Assembly: GCA_027886175.1 (NCBI GenBank)
Contig: JAJNNQ010000006.1
Span: 1,488,001 to 1,552,000, forward strand
Direction: 5' to 3'
Length of the DNA stretch: 64,000 nt
Source: Phylloscopus collybita
Taxonomy: Eukaryota > Chordata > Aves > Passeriformes > Phylloscopidae
Part shown: one piece after another, positions 1-12,555 of the stretch
How the letters are laid out: every line of letters begins with the position of its first letter
How positions within the stretch are numbered: position 1 is the stretch's first letter
Program-made: the position numbers and the translations under genes
Notes under the pieces: generated by a model
The model's database searches: none
Told to the model about the DNA's origin: nothing
The model's input: the letters and a program-made list of their open reading frames with translations, nothing else

Positions 1-850
1 ATGTAATAAATGTCACAGCATCCTTTTCTTTCTTCATTGTGGTTTTAATACTTTCATAACCTCCAAGGACGTAGGTAAAGGCCATGGATTGTGGACAGAG
101 ACAGCTCAAAAGCTGCACCTGGACTTCAGGACTGTGTGCATGTAGCAGGGAATAGGAGGAATCTGCAGCTGAGAAGCTGACCAGCTGATTTTAATGAAGT
201 GCTTATTATAAATATAGTCCGTCCCTTTATGTTATTAGCCAGAATTTAGTATACAAAAAAAAAAAAAAAATCAAGTACAAATTTGTGCTTGCTCTTCATC
301 AGCCTCTGTAAAGCAGAATTTCTCTTCCAGTTCTTCCTACATATGTTGCCTTTTAAATTTGTGTCCTTTTGTTCTGGTCTGTCTAATTACCTCAAGTAGA
401 TAATCAAGCTTGATTTTAAAATAAACCATAGCTGGCTCAGGCTTGTCATGACTGATTTGTCGACTCCCAAGACTAAAGACTTTCAACCTCAAGACTAAGA
501 TCACTTCTGGCTTCAATTCAGGGTATTAATTCTGAACTTTAAAATCTAAATGTGGCTTGGAACACATGTCCTGTGTTTTCCCTTTAAAAAGAGAAAACTG
601 ACTGCATTTCTGTTGTTGGGGCTTTTTTGGTGGTGGTGTTTGAGTGGAACTTCAACTGGAATTAAGATAAACCCAAACCATCTGATTCTGCAGAAGCAAG
701 CTTGCATGTAACCATCATTACAAAGGTTGAAGGTAAGGGGGCTATTATATATTAATGGAAGTTACTAGTAGAGGGCCTTCAAAGCAAACATACATTAACA
801 TCAAGGATCCCAGCACGTACTTCCCTATAACTTCAGCCCCACCTGATGGG

Positions 851-932
851 GTGACGTGTGTCACTACACGTGTGCGAGCCTTCAAAACGTAAGGTGCGAT
901 GCTAACGAAACAGACGACAGCTAATGACTCAT
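851..932. promoter_or_regulatory. Cluster of CRE-like, E-box and AP-1 motifs
   Basis: Within 82 bp are GTGACGTGTGTCAC (851-864, an inverted repeat with a TGACGTG half CRE), ACACGTGT (866-873, E-box palindrome) and ATGACTCAT (924-932, consensus AP-1). The stretch has several CpGs in an otherwise CpG-poor intron. Motif matches are visible; activity is inferred. Confidence 0.35.
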
Positions 933-3900
933 ATACACCATTTGGTGTCTCTTAGGGACTGCCTCTCTTCCAGTGTTTTACTTCAGCAACTGAGCTCATC
1001 AGGGACGCCAGAGCTAACCATCCTTCCAACTATTCATACAGGGATTTGAGGCCCTGAGTTCTCAGTGGAAGGCTTTTTTTACCGCAGCTCTTTTAGTGGA
1101 CAGTTGTGTTCCTACCTCCCTGCTTTCTCTTTCCCCCAGTCTCTGTTTTTCCATCAACAAAGCAGTGTCATAGATTTAAGTGCAATCTCTGCCATGCTAC
1201 AGATGCCTACTAATGGGCATGAAGGTCTCAGCTTCCTCAAGTGTAATAGAGGGATTCCATTATTCACAGGATCATGTAACAGAAACATCACACATATGCA
1301 TGTGTCTAGCCACTCTTCCTGGGTACTGTAATTCTCCCTTCTGAATGCTAACAGGCATCAGGTTATGGATCTAGTGGCACTTTTTCAGAGTTTTCATGCT
1401 GTTATTCAGAGACAGTTTGGGGGTTTAGATATTTCCTAGGTTGTTTGCCTTATTCTCATTCAATTGTTTCACATTTTCCAATGCAGAATAGCATCTGGCC
1501 TCTGTGGACTGTGTTGTGTGAAAGCTGCATCTCGCTAGACTGGATTACATGGCCTTTTATTTGTTGTGGTTCCAAGAGTTGTTTCATCTATAGCCTTGAG
1601 ATACTCGATTTTAATGGCTCACCCACATATGTATATAGTAAGCATGAACTATAGATGTCCTCTGGCAGACTTTTTTTATTCCTCACTATGTTTTTATGAT
1701 CAAAAGATGACAATCTCTGATAGTTTTCTTTTAAAGTTGTGTTATAGATTGAAAATACCAGGAAAGTACACAATACTTGATGGTTGCAAAAAAACAGAGT
1801 TTACAGGTCTGCAGGTTCATGCCATGCAGGCTCATTTGGGATGTAAAGGGTAACAAACCTGGTTTTTGCTCTGGCATCAGTAAAAGACAGTGGTAAGACG
1901 TTGGGCAAATATTGTTGTTGGAACCTTGATTGTCCCCCCTGGAGTTTTCAGAGATGAGCATAGAGAAGAGAGTGGTCCCAGGGTGAGGTGGAGAGAGCCC
2001 CTCCATCAATAATACAGACCAGAATAGGACTTGGTTTCTCTATTCCATTTGTAGAGGTTTGCAGAGCCAGTAGGACTAAGAGGTTGTAATTTTTTCTCCC
2101 TTGTGTTAATAAAACAAAGGAAAATTAATCTGACTGTAAAAGACCAAGCTTCACCTGTCTTTTAGATTAGAAAACCTGTGAAAAAAGCAAACAAAAAAAA
2201 AAAAAGTCCTTTCCATCACATATGATTAACCCCTTCATTTAAAGCCCAGGTCCATTCACAGCCTGTGCTGCTCTGACCTCAGAGACTGTGCCAATAACAA
2301 ACCAACCTTTGTGAGTGCAAAGATGAGGAGAAGAGGGAGGCAGGGTCACAGCAGGCTCCTCCAACACAGTTTTGCTCACAGAGCAAGGAAGCAAGTAGTG
2401 TGCATTTATAGGAGCAGGCACTACCCCTGCCTGCCTTTTGCACAAACCAAGATTTGTGGGTAATGCTTATATTTCTTCTTGGACTAATGTAGTTTTCTAA
2501 TGTAGTTAGAAAAATATGCACCAGCCCTCTTGTCTGAGGCAACCAGGGGGCTAAAACTTTAATTATAGCAGATAGTAAAAAGGTAGATTCAAAGGAAGGA
2601 GTAGTTTTTGCAGTATGCTCCCCTTTATTTATTAATCGTTTTATCTGCCATAGGCTTACCTGTCTATTCCTTTACAGAATAATTACAGTGTCACCACTTT
2701 GCTTTTAATATTCCCTTTATTTTACAGGTGCCAACCAGCTTTTTTGTCTACCTGACTTAAGATATCTAATTAAAGAATGTGCTCCCTACAGTACTTCTCT
2801 TGGAAGTTCACTGCTTCTCAGACCTGAACATGGACTTCTGGTGTTTTGGTTTTTTTCAGAGTGTACTGACCCATAAGCCTTGTGCTGCTTTTGTTTTTAG
2901 ACCATTACAGCTACAGCAATACTATTACAAATGTGTGACATTATCTTCAAAGTAGCCCTCCAAATCCAGACCCACAGGATAATGGTCAATTTATGGCTGT
3001 AAGGAAAAGATCCCTTGTGTAAAAGACATAGTAATCTTCTAAGGGCAAGGAACAATTTGAGCTAGATTTTATACACAGAAGACTTCTTTATTTCTTTATT
3101 CTTGCCCTGTGCCTCTTAGCCATTAATCTCTCCTATGGAAACTTGTCAAATACTTTTGGAAATTGAAACAAATATGCTACTTCCATACTTATTTTTCTTA
3201 TCATTTGTAAACACAATGTCTAAAAAAAAGCCCCAGCTTCTCTTCCCATGCTCTGTATATTCTAAATCCCTTTTGCCTCATTCAAAATGGACTCCTGTTC
3301 CATTTCAGTCTGACACATTTTTCATCTTGTCCCTTTTGCAACAGTTTTCTACTCAATGGCTTTTGTGAAATTTTCATGTGATGAAGCTCTTCAATGTTTT
3401 AAACATATCTGAAAATCTTATCCTTGTCAGGATAAATGTCTTGGCTGTTGCCTGTATACAGAACCACCCAAGAATATAACAGTGTCTTTTCTAACACAGC
3501 CTAACCAAAATTAGACTGTTCTAAGTTGCTTCTCTGGTTTGCAGTAATTTTTCCACCGGGTGTGAGTTTGAGATTTAATTCCTTTTTGATGACGATGTTT
3601 AATAAGGTAATGCAGTAACTTCCAGTGCTTTCTTTGTAGCAAGGAAGTACATTGTTCCACCTCCCTGTTACCAAATGCACAACAGGACTGACAAAGAAAG
3701 GCCTGTGATGACAGTAGGTTTCTGCCACAGCTTTTGAAAAGAGATAAAAATCTCCTTCAGGGGGTGCAGAAATTGCTGCAGGTGGGATAAATCACTCTAC
3801 GAAATCTTCACCTTTTTTACCTCTTCTGGCTTTTCCATATGAGGAGGTTAAAGACTCCTGTTTGAGATGCTGTGGTTAGATGTTTTGGTGTGGGGGATAT

Positions 3901-5378
3901 GAATCTTTCTGAGTCTATAGAGACGGCCCAGATTGGTGTTATCTTCATTTCATCTGAAAGTGATTTCTACTATAAAGCTGCTGGGGTTTTTTTCTCAGGG
4001 AACAAAGAAATCCCTCACAAAAAACCTCATCATTCCCTGATATTCGATTAGACCCAAGATGAAAGTAGATTTTTGCTTCAGAACTAGAATTGAATTACAG
4101 AAAGGGTTCCTGGATTGTGTCATCTCTGGGTTGTCATGTTGTTGCAAAACAGGGGAAGACAAAGAGAAAAATTCAATTTTCCTGGGATCAGCCTTGCTTT
4201 GTGGAGTTTAGATTATATCAGCCTTTGAGTTAGGAATGTTGCTGTGGCATTTACGCCCTTGCAAGCTGTTGTGTTCATGGAAAACTGCAGAAACTGGGCT
4301 GAGAAACAGGCGGAGGTGGGCAGAGGGCGGGTGAGGTTCCTCTCTCCCAAGGATTCCTGCTGGACCTCTCTGACAAAGCCACAGGGAATGGGTACAGACA
4401 CGTGGGAGAAAGCTGGGCTACCAAATCCAGGCCACAGTGTCTGCAGAGAAGTTGTCATGGAGGCCCATGAGCTTACTTTGAAGGGCTGTCATGAGAGACA
4501 GACCTGCGCTTGCCTGTGCAGCTTGTAGGTAGCAACTTTCTGGTTTTGAAGCCAATACTTTGTATCTTTTGTTAATTAAAAAGTTGCAAATGATTGCACA
4601 TTACATGTTAGCAGTGTTGTAGAATTAATGTTTTGTGAGCATGGATGAGCTGAATGTGACTTTAGACATACACTCTGATGTCACATCTCCACTAATTACA
4701 TTTATGGTTTAGAGCTGTCTGTAAGGTAGAGGAGCCTACTGTGCTGATATTCACTGACAGAAAAAGTTTTCAAATCACCTTAGCAGCCAGATGTTCTAAA
4801 CAAGAATTTGACAGTTGGTCCATAAATCAAGTCAAGCATTTCATCATTGTTCTCTTAGGTGCCTCTTGCATTTAAGCCTGTTTAGCTAAACACATACATT
4901 TACTTAAGATGAACTGTAAAAATAACATCTGGAGATCTTTTCTCTGAAAGAAAATGCCAAAGGGTCTTACACAAGGATCAAGCACATTTTATAAACCGTG
5001 GCTGGGATTTTGGAATTAAAGCTGAATAAATGTGATTTCAGCTTTTGAGGGGATCAAGGGCCAGTATTATTTAAATGTTCTTTTTACTTTCATACCACTC
5101 TGCAGGGAATGTGCTCTCACCAAAGAGTTCTTACATTTCTTATTCCATAATGAGTTTCTGTTTTCATCCTTGCCACCTGGGACCCTGGCACAGTCCTGCT
5201 AGTAACAATGTATTCACACTAGTGGAACTGGATGCAAAGTGCAGTCCAAAATATTTATTTTAGAGTATTCTACTTTGCAGTAGATTGCCATCAAAGGAGA
5301 ATGTCAAAGAAGAAGTTCCTGGTGGTTTACCTTTTTATCTTTACTGTTATGAGCCATCTGCTTTTCGTCCTACCACCC

Positions 5379-5381
<3 letters not shown>

Positions 5382-5441
<60 letters not shown>
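5382..5441 (+). repeat. 60-T homopolymer run
   Basis: Sixty uninterrupted T bases preceded by CCCCCC. It could be the poly(A) of a minus-strand retroposed sequence, but no element is recognisable on the right side. Exact length may be affected by sequencing. Confidence 0.95.
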
Positions 5442-5444
<3 letters not shown>

Positions 5445-5783
5445 CCATGAGGTTTTTTTTCTCCTGAAGAGGCTTTCTTTTCCCCGTTGCCTTTTTTTTT
5501 TTCCTTAGAAAATCATTCTAATAAGTTGTGGTTTGCTGACTTTCAGAATCAGTATTACTATGCATTTTAGCTTTGCTGAGTATCAGTTTGGTCACTTTTT
5601 CACATTCAGTTCACAACATGACAGAGAATTCTGCTGAAATTTAGCAAGCCCTAGGGAAAGAGATTTAGTCAAGTGCAGTCAGATTTATAAAGTGGCAGAT
5701 AAAGTGGGAAGGGTTTTCCATTATTTCTGCCACATTGGGTGTTTTTTTTGATGGATGGACTTTGTCTCATCTGTGATTTGGAA

Positions 5784-5791
5784 TGACGTCA
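5784..5791. promoter_or_regulatory. Consensus CRE (TGACGTCA)
   Basis: A perfect 8-bp cAMP-response element palindrome in AT-rich intron. By chance one such site is expected roughly once per 65 kb, and less often where CpG is depleted, so alone it is weak evidence. Confidence 0.3.
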
Positions 5792-8700
5792 ATTCATGTT
5801 TGGAGGGGTACCATGACCCTGACTGTTCATGACAACATAAGACCTGTAATCTGGAAATGTTGGAAAAGGTGGGGGCAAAATTATTACACATGAATTCCTG
5901 GCCTGGTACCATAGTTATTTTGTGATTTAGTTCTCAGGAACACAACTTGTTTCATAATGTGAGACTGGCATTTAATCTGAGAAACCTGACTGTTTTGAGA
6001 ATTGTACAAGGCAGCATGGAGCTGTTTAATGTTTAAGTGACAACAAAACATAAAGATGCTGGCCATAATTCTATCTGAAGTAGTATACTTTCCTGTGAAG
6101 CTCAGACAAGTGTGGTTTTGATTTAAATATCTGGAACTACAGTACATGGTGTGAAACATAAATCCTCTCAGTGCTGGAACCCAGAGACCAAAGGAGCCAG
6201 TTGGAAACCTCTCTGAACAGCAAATTTATTGGCTGAGTTAAAAGTCCTTATGCTAGGCTTAGAGAGGACCTTTCTTAACCTTGTCCTTCTGTCCCATTTC
6301 AGCAGTGCAAATAAGCTATAAAGCTGCCTAAAATGTCAAAGGCCAAAAATTCACTGGCGTGGCAAAGGTGGCTAAGAGCTGGCATTACGCAGAGCAGGGC
6401 ACAGGGCACGTGGCCCATTAGCAGCCTTTTTAAGTACCACAGCCCCACAGAACTCAAAACTGTCCTGCGGCCACTTCTGCACAAAGCAAAGGACAAAGCA
6501 GCCACTGGCAGTCCCAGGTGCAGAAATCCTCTTCTCTAGGCTCTCCTGAATGCAGCTGTGGTACAGCCAAGAACATAACCCGCAGAGCTAATCAGTTCAG
6601 CTGGTGTGAAAATACCCAAGCAAATCTACTGACTCAACCAGCCAAACCACATGGTTTTAAAAAACCTACAGGTTTTAAGCCATCCATCCCATGCTAACCA
6701 AGCTGATGGCATGGCCAGTCACTGTCCTTTCTCTCCTCCCCCACCTCTATCTCCCTATGTGCCTTTTTCCTGTGCCCATTTTAGAATAACAGGGAGAGAG
6801 CTGAGTTTCTTCTGATGGAGAGGAGGGCGAGGGAGGGTAGGTGATATCATCACCTCTGACACATTCTCTCTTTGGCCCTGGAGTAGATGCAGAATGCTGC
6901 TGTCATCTGCCTGGCCCTCACTTACTGCTTGAAAAGCTGTTTCCTGCCTCCCTGGTAAAACTGGTGTTAGGTGGGGAGCTAACAGCTGATTCAGACTGGA
7001 CTAGATGCATCTCCTGGTCCTGATGTATCCACTGTACTCTGAAAAGTTGGTTTCTCTTCAAAACTCCTGCAGAGTGGAAATGTTTCAAATGAAACGGTCA
7101 GCAAGTGAACAAAGCCAAACTTTCAGAACTTTGCAAACCTCTCCTAGGATTGGCATGAAAGATATTTTTTTCCCATAAATGAGGAGAGGGACAAGAATAG
7201 CAAGACTTGGGGAAAATTCTGCTTGCTAGCATTGTTATTTTCTGTGTTCTGTTGTTGGAGAAATCACAGGCAGAACGTATGAGGCAAGACCCAATTAGCT
7301 GCTCCTGACTTGACAGGCTTTTAGGCTGCTCAGACAATCTTCTGATTTAACCGCTATGATCTTAGCAAGTGTCACAAGGTTAGATTTGTCCTCACCAGCT
7401 AAGCTGGAAACCTCGCAGACTGAAGGCAAAGAAAGTAGAAGGCAACTTTAGGTTTCAAGTTATAAAAAGCTGAAACAAATCATTTCAAATGTTAACAATA
7501 GCTGAGATCTTTCTGCTTTAACTCTTTCCTCATTTGCAAAGCAGAGGCACAAACATATTCCAGGACATTCACGGAAGATGTAATCCTTTGTGATTTCAGC
7601 TATTAAAGCCAAAAATAGACATATTTTTCAGAGTATGAGTGAATATAATTTTATTCAAAGGCATAATTTGCCTGAATTTTCAGATAGAGTTTAAAGAGAA
7701 TGGCAAATGTTACTGCTCCAATGGAAAGACTTTTCAATTCTGAAATATTACATCCTCCCTCAGAAGTCTGGAGGGGCTACAGCTGCTGAGACACAACATC
7801 AGGGTTTTTTTTAAATAATGAAATTTAAAAAAAACAAGGACTTTTCTCTGGCTCTATTTATGCAGCAGTTGAATTGTTCAGAATAAAATTTTCCGGAGTA
7901 TTTCAGCCTCAGGCAGATATTCGATGTGTAAAATTTCAGTCCAAACTGTTAATGATTGGCAAAGCTAAAAGCAACTGACAACAGGGTGTTGTAATAGGAA
8001 GTGTCAGACGATTTTAATAATAGATGACCCTGCCTCCTGTTCTTTCACTTTGAACACTTTTGTTGTCCAAGGTGTATGATGTGTCTTTGTGTGGTTTTTG
8101 TCTGCATTTCTTTCTTTCTTTATATTTTAATTCTGATAAGATCATCATTCAGTTAATTTTTATGTAACATGGAGTTTCATGGGAGTAATTCTTGTTGCAA
8201 TTAGGAAGTGTTTCCACCTACCTGTTCTTCATTTATAATCTCTTTTATTTATTTCACTAAATGCTTCTCAGTTTTGTATCATGCAACAGAGTCCACAGTA
8301 CCTGTCCACATCCCTTCTCTATAAAATTCATGAGCTTTGTAATGCTCCTACACAACTGCCTTTTCTCCCCAGTGAGCAATCCAAGGCTTTTTCAGCCATG
8401 GTTCCTCCAAGCTACTTTATAATGTTGCTGATGATACTCATTGTCCTGTTTTGCTGTGCTTTTATATTCCTTGAAGAGGATGGAGTGAGCAATACAGAGC
8501 ATGGTATGTCAGATGAGAGTCTGGGTTTCCTAAGAGGCTTGCAGTAATTTTCCTGTACCTTTTTCTTTTATCCCTTATCCGGGCTAACCTTTAATTGGCT
8601 TCCCTGACCCCTTCAATGCACAGTGCCACACTGCCAGGTCTTTACTGCACGAGCTGTTCAGCCTGTCCTCTGCAAAGAGACTCTTTGGGGATTTGCTAGC

Positions 8701-9069
8701 ACTGACATCCTTGTGCTCTCCTTTCTTCCTTGTCTGTGGTTCCTCTAAAATGCCCTTTATATACAAATATATATCTTTTCAGGCAATTAGTTCTATGTCT
8801 GATGGATGTTTTGCTGTAACGTTACACTCTCTCTCTTTTCAATACAATTATTAACATTACATCAAATCACACCACTCATCTCAGATGCAAAGTGTTTGTT
8901 GGTTCCTGTGCTTGAATTTCCATCTCTTGGCCAGCTTCTGACCTGTATCAATCATGACAAGACCTTATCTCTCACTTTATGCCTGCACAGCTTCTTTGAC
9001 AGCCCCTTGGGAAACACTTCAGTAAAGATTTTTTTTCAGTCTTAAATAATTATACACTATTTATTGAGC

Positions 9070-9181
9070 ATTGCTCAATTACGCTGCATTCATTGTGCAT
9101 AGCATTTCAAATACAAGTACACATTGCTCAGTGTACAATATGCTGCAGTTATTGTACACAGAATTTTAAATACAACTACAC
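9070..9181 (+). repeat. Diverged tandem duplication (53 and 59 bp units)
   Basis: Unit 1 (9070-9122) and unit 2 (9123-9181) both start ATTGCTCA, share a GCTGCA centre and end in AAATACAA-TACAC. They differ by substitutions and a 6-base insertion in unit 2. Unit 2 also contains a perfect 10-bp stem, GTGTACAATA (9131-9140) with TATTGTACAC (9150-9159), which unit 1 lacks. Confidence 0.85.
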
Positions 9182-11365
9182 CTTTATCCCCTACCTATTT
9201 GCATGCTGCAAGTGTCTTTATGTTATTTTATATTACTTTACTACCAGAAATTGTAGCTGTACACCTTGTAAAACAAAGCTTAACAAAGCTGGTGAAGGAG
9301 GTTTGGGTTGGGATTTCTTTTTCATATTTGAAAAAATATGCTAAAGATATATAAAGAACAATACTATCGTATATCCTTGAACTGACAACCAACACTCTGC
9401 CAATTTTTTGGAACTTATTTTCACAGTTGATTTGCAAAACTCTGAAAAAAATATTTTTAATAAAGCTATTGACAGAACCGTAGCTATGGGAATGTATAGG
9501 GTGAGGCAAAAGAAGCATCTTAATGTGGATAACATATTAGAGCTGACAATTGTTACAAAGAAATACATTTTCACTAAAAATGGGATAAAGAATATTTATA
9601 AATTGAAAGAAAGTCTGTCTGACATAATTTGGCTTTATATTAGTTTGTAAAAAAATAGATCTTGAAATAATTAACCTATCTTTTGCTCTTGGTGTTTGCA
9701 AACCTTGCTTGGTAATATTGTTAAAGAGAGTCACGTGTAGAGTGTTCTGATGGTAAATTGTAAACACCAAGAAGGGCAATTTCATTTCTGAGTGGTGGGG
9801 TTGATTGTGTGTGAGTGTGAAATTGCTATGCACTTAGTTCACTGCTCTGCATATTAGCAGCTGAACCTTCAGTGCAAGCTGCCAGAAATTACAGATGAAA
9901 TTTTCTAGCAGCAAGAATTTTAAGTCATAAGTTTTGCACACAAACACTAATATAATCTTAATTAAAATGTGTTATGCACAGGAGATACTGAACCTGGATT
10001 CTTCCTTAATTGAATAAAAGTTGAGCTAATTCTGTGCACACTGTCTCAGTCTGCTTCTTCTAGTATGCTGTTCATTTATAAAAGTTCCTGATTTCTTTTC
10101 AGACAAGATTTTTCCCTGTTAAACTAAGTAATGAAATATGACATTGTAAGAATGTTGTCAAGACTGCTACTTTCTAAAGTGAAATACAGCTCTTTTTTTT
10201 TACCCACAATGAAAGACAGACGAGAGCCATGCCTGTATGTTAAGCTATTTTGGAGGTACAGAGATGCAAGTGTTCTTGGAGAGATTCCTCCTTCCTCCTG
10301 TAAGCATTTATCATATTTTTAGTCCCTTTTTTGGTGAAGAACATGCTGAGAGGTTTATTAGGAAATAAAAACTATGTCATAATAAATTCCTTGACAAGAC
10401 ATAAGAACTTTATACAAATGTTTCAAGATGTTGATTTCAAAGTTTCTTATTTAGTCATCTTATTTTTACCTATTTTCTAGAAGACTCCAGGCAATGCTGT
10501 GATTGAGCAAGGCTAATTGCTGGCCAGAGAGCCCCAGCTGTTTTATATTTGGCCTAGTGTTCTCCACATGCTCAGCTCCAGTTTATTATTAGTTGAGGCA
10601 TCCATTTCCCCTTGCTGTGAGAGACAGGAGAGATGGAAGGAGTCACTGGGGGCCAGAGGCATTAACCCAGTTCTGTGCACTGCCCTGCACAGGTCCCAGA
10701 GTATCTTAAAAGAACTTCAGGATGATTTAACCCATTCCAGCTGGCTGCCCTTGGGCTATTTGCCAAAATCAAGGTTTATTAGTCCGCATCATTCCATTGA
10801 TAATGGCTCTGGTACTGAGGCCTCGGGGAGGGAGGCTACAGAGCAGCTGGCTACTCTGGCATCCCTAGCTGCTGCTGACCTTCCTTGTACTAGAGAGATG
10901 CCCAGATGGTGGAAAGAAGGGTTTTCTGCTCTGTGGGATATACAGAAGGAATGGAGATGAGCTGAAAAATGTATTCATAATGTTGTAATTATTGTACTTG
11001 TGCTGGAAAACTTTATGGTTGTGACCGGGATGTCAAAACATGCAGAAATTTCTGTCTACGTCTGCTAAAAGGCTGAAGTAACAGCTTTCAGACATATGGA
11101 CTTACCCTTATTTACCTTAGCATGATGCACATTCCCCTGACACTATTTTAATGTCAGGCCTCTTCTAAACTGGTCAATGGGATAATTACTGTACTCTCAT
11201 AGCATGAAGAGGTATTGCTGTATTATGAAGCTAGGGTTGTCCCATTTGGGATTTCTCTACCAGCCATGGAGAGTACTCCAGTTGCCACCATTGCTGGCCA
11301 GTTGGCCATCAAGTCTGGCTGCCTAAAACAGGCACTTCAGAGAGCTGAGCCCTTTCAAGATCTGC

Positions 11366-11416
11366 AATCACTGAATCATTGAATTCATAGATGGAAGGGG
11401 AATTTGAAACATTGTC
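11366..11416 (-). mobile_element. Possible CR1 3' end scrap
   Basis: AATCACTGAATCATTGAATT followed by CATAGATGGAAGGGGA resembles the reverse complement of a CR1 terminus. Similarity stops after about 50 bp, so the call is tentative. Confidence 0.4.
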
Positions 11417-12523
11417 TTGGATTACAATTAATGCATCAGAAAATTTTCAAACCGTGTGAAATTTGAGAAGTGGGGAGGTGGCCAAAGGAAGCCTTCACTA
11501 ACTAAGAGATGTTTCAAAAACTGTAAGTCTAAATATTTTTAGCTCAAGCCCAATACTATATTCATGAACTTACAAGCTGCAGATCAAGCAATGATAACCT
11601 GTGGAAGTTTATAGCATTTATTTATTTAATATTTTTCACTTATTTATTTGTATTTGAGAACACGGATGAAATCCCAGGTTTAACAATGGAAAAGATTAAA
11701 AAACCCTCTCCTGTTCGATAAGCAACATACTCTGCTTTTTCTAGCAGACTTTATTACATTCCCTTCTGGCAGGTCTCTAGCTAAAAACTGAAGGTGTTGC
11801 AAATCATTCAAAGATGAGGGTGTTGTGGATTATCCAAAGCTGGAGAAAAGAAGGTTGACTAAGAATTCTGACTAAATTCCATGGGTTTTTTTGCCCTTCT
11901 TCCTCCTTTTGATGTGGAAGGAATAATCCTTTAGATAGTACTTTCCATTCTCTTGGTTTATACAACTTTCATCCCATCCCCCTCGATGGAAGGTGCTTGT
12001 TCTTTTAAGTTGCTCATCGTGTCTAATTTTAGATCTCTCTCTATGTGCAAGCTCCCTTGTCACCACAGATCACTCCCCTCCTCCCCACATGACTCCCCAG
12101 TGCTGAGGCTGTTACCTGGCTGTGACCCCTGTGAATTCACAAATCCTTCAGGTCTGGATGGAGCTGTGCTGCCCATGGCCTGAGCCAGCCCTTAGCTACG
12201 GTACCTGCTTATGTGAGGTGCAAGAATGTAAAGGGAGGAACCTGCTTATGTAAAGCTAAATGGTGTTTCTCATGTTCCTGAAGAGCTGTAGTCACCAACA
12301 TTCTGTTTTTGCAGTGAGACCTAAGCACGTAGGAGTGTTTTGGGGTTGCTGAGATGCTAGATGGCTTTTATAGCAAAAGTCTAGCCAAAGTAGCTTTGTC
12401 GTAGTGCATTGGAGTTTAAGATAGCACTTTCTACAGACACTCAGGAGCATTATTTGTTGTTCTCAACTCCAGATTCTTTTCAGATCATGTTTTATGTAGC
12501 ATAGTATTCTCAAGATAGGATTC

Positions 12524-12555
12524 TTGGTTAATTCTTAACCAATAAACAGTTTATT
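12524..12555. repeat. Two overlapping short palindromes
   Basis: TTGGTTAA/TTAACCAA around TTC (12524-12542) overlaps AATAAACAGTTTATT (12541-12555). Both are perfect but AT-rich and short. Confidence 0.85.

Noticed and set aside
6995..7022. GGACTAGATGCATCTCCTGG resembling a CR1 3' block
   Set aside because: Only about 25 bp match and the flanks do not follow the CR1 order, so it was not annotated.
9493..9515. TATAGGGTGAGGCAAAAGAAG resembling a mariner-type terminal inverted repeat
   Set aside because: No matching inverted end was found within several hundred bases. The nearest candidate (about 9680-9698) matches only loosely, and no transposase remnant was recognised.
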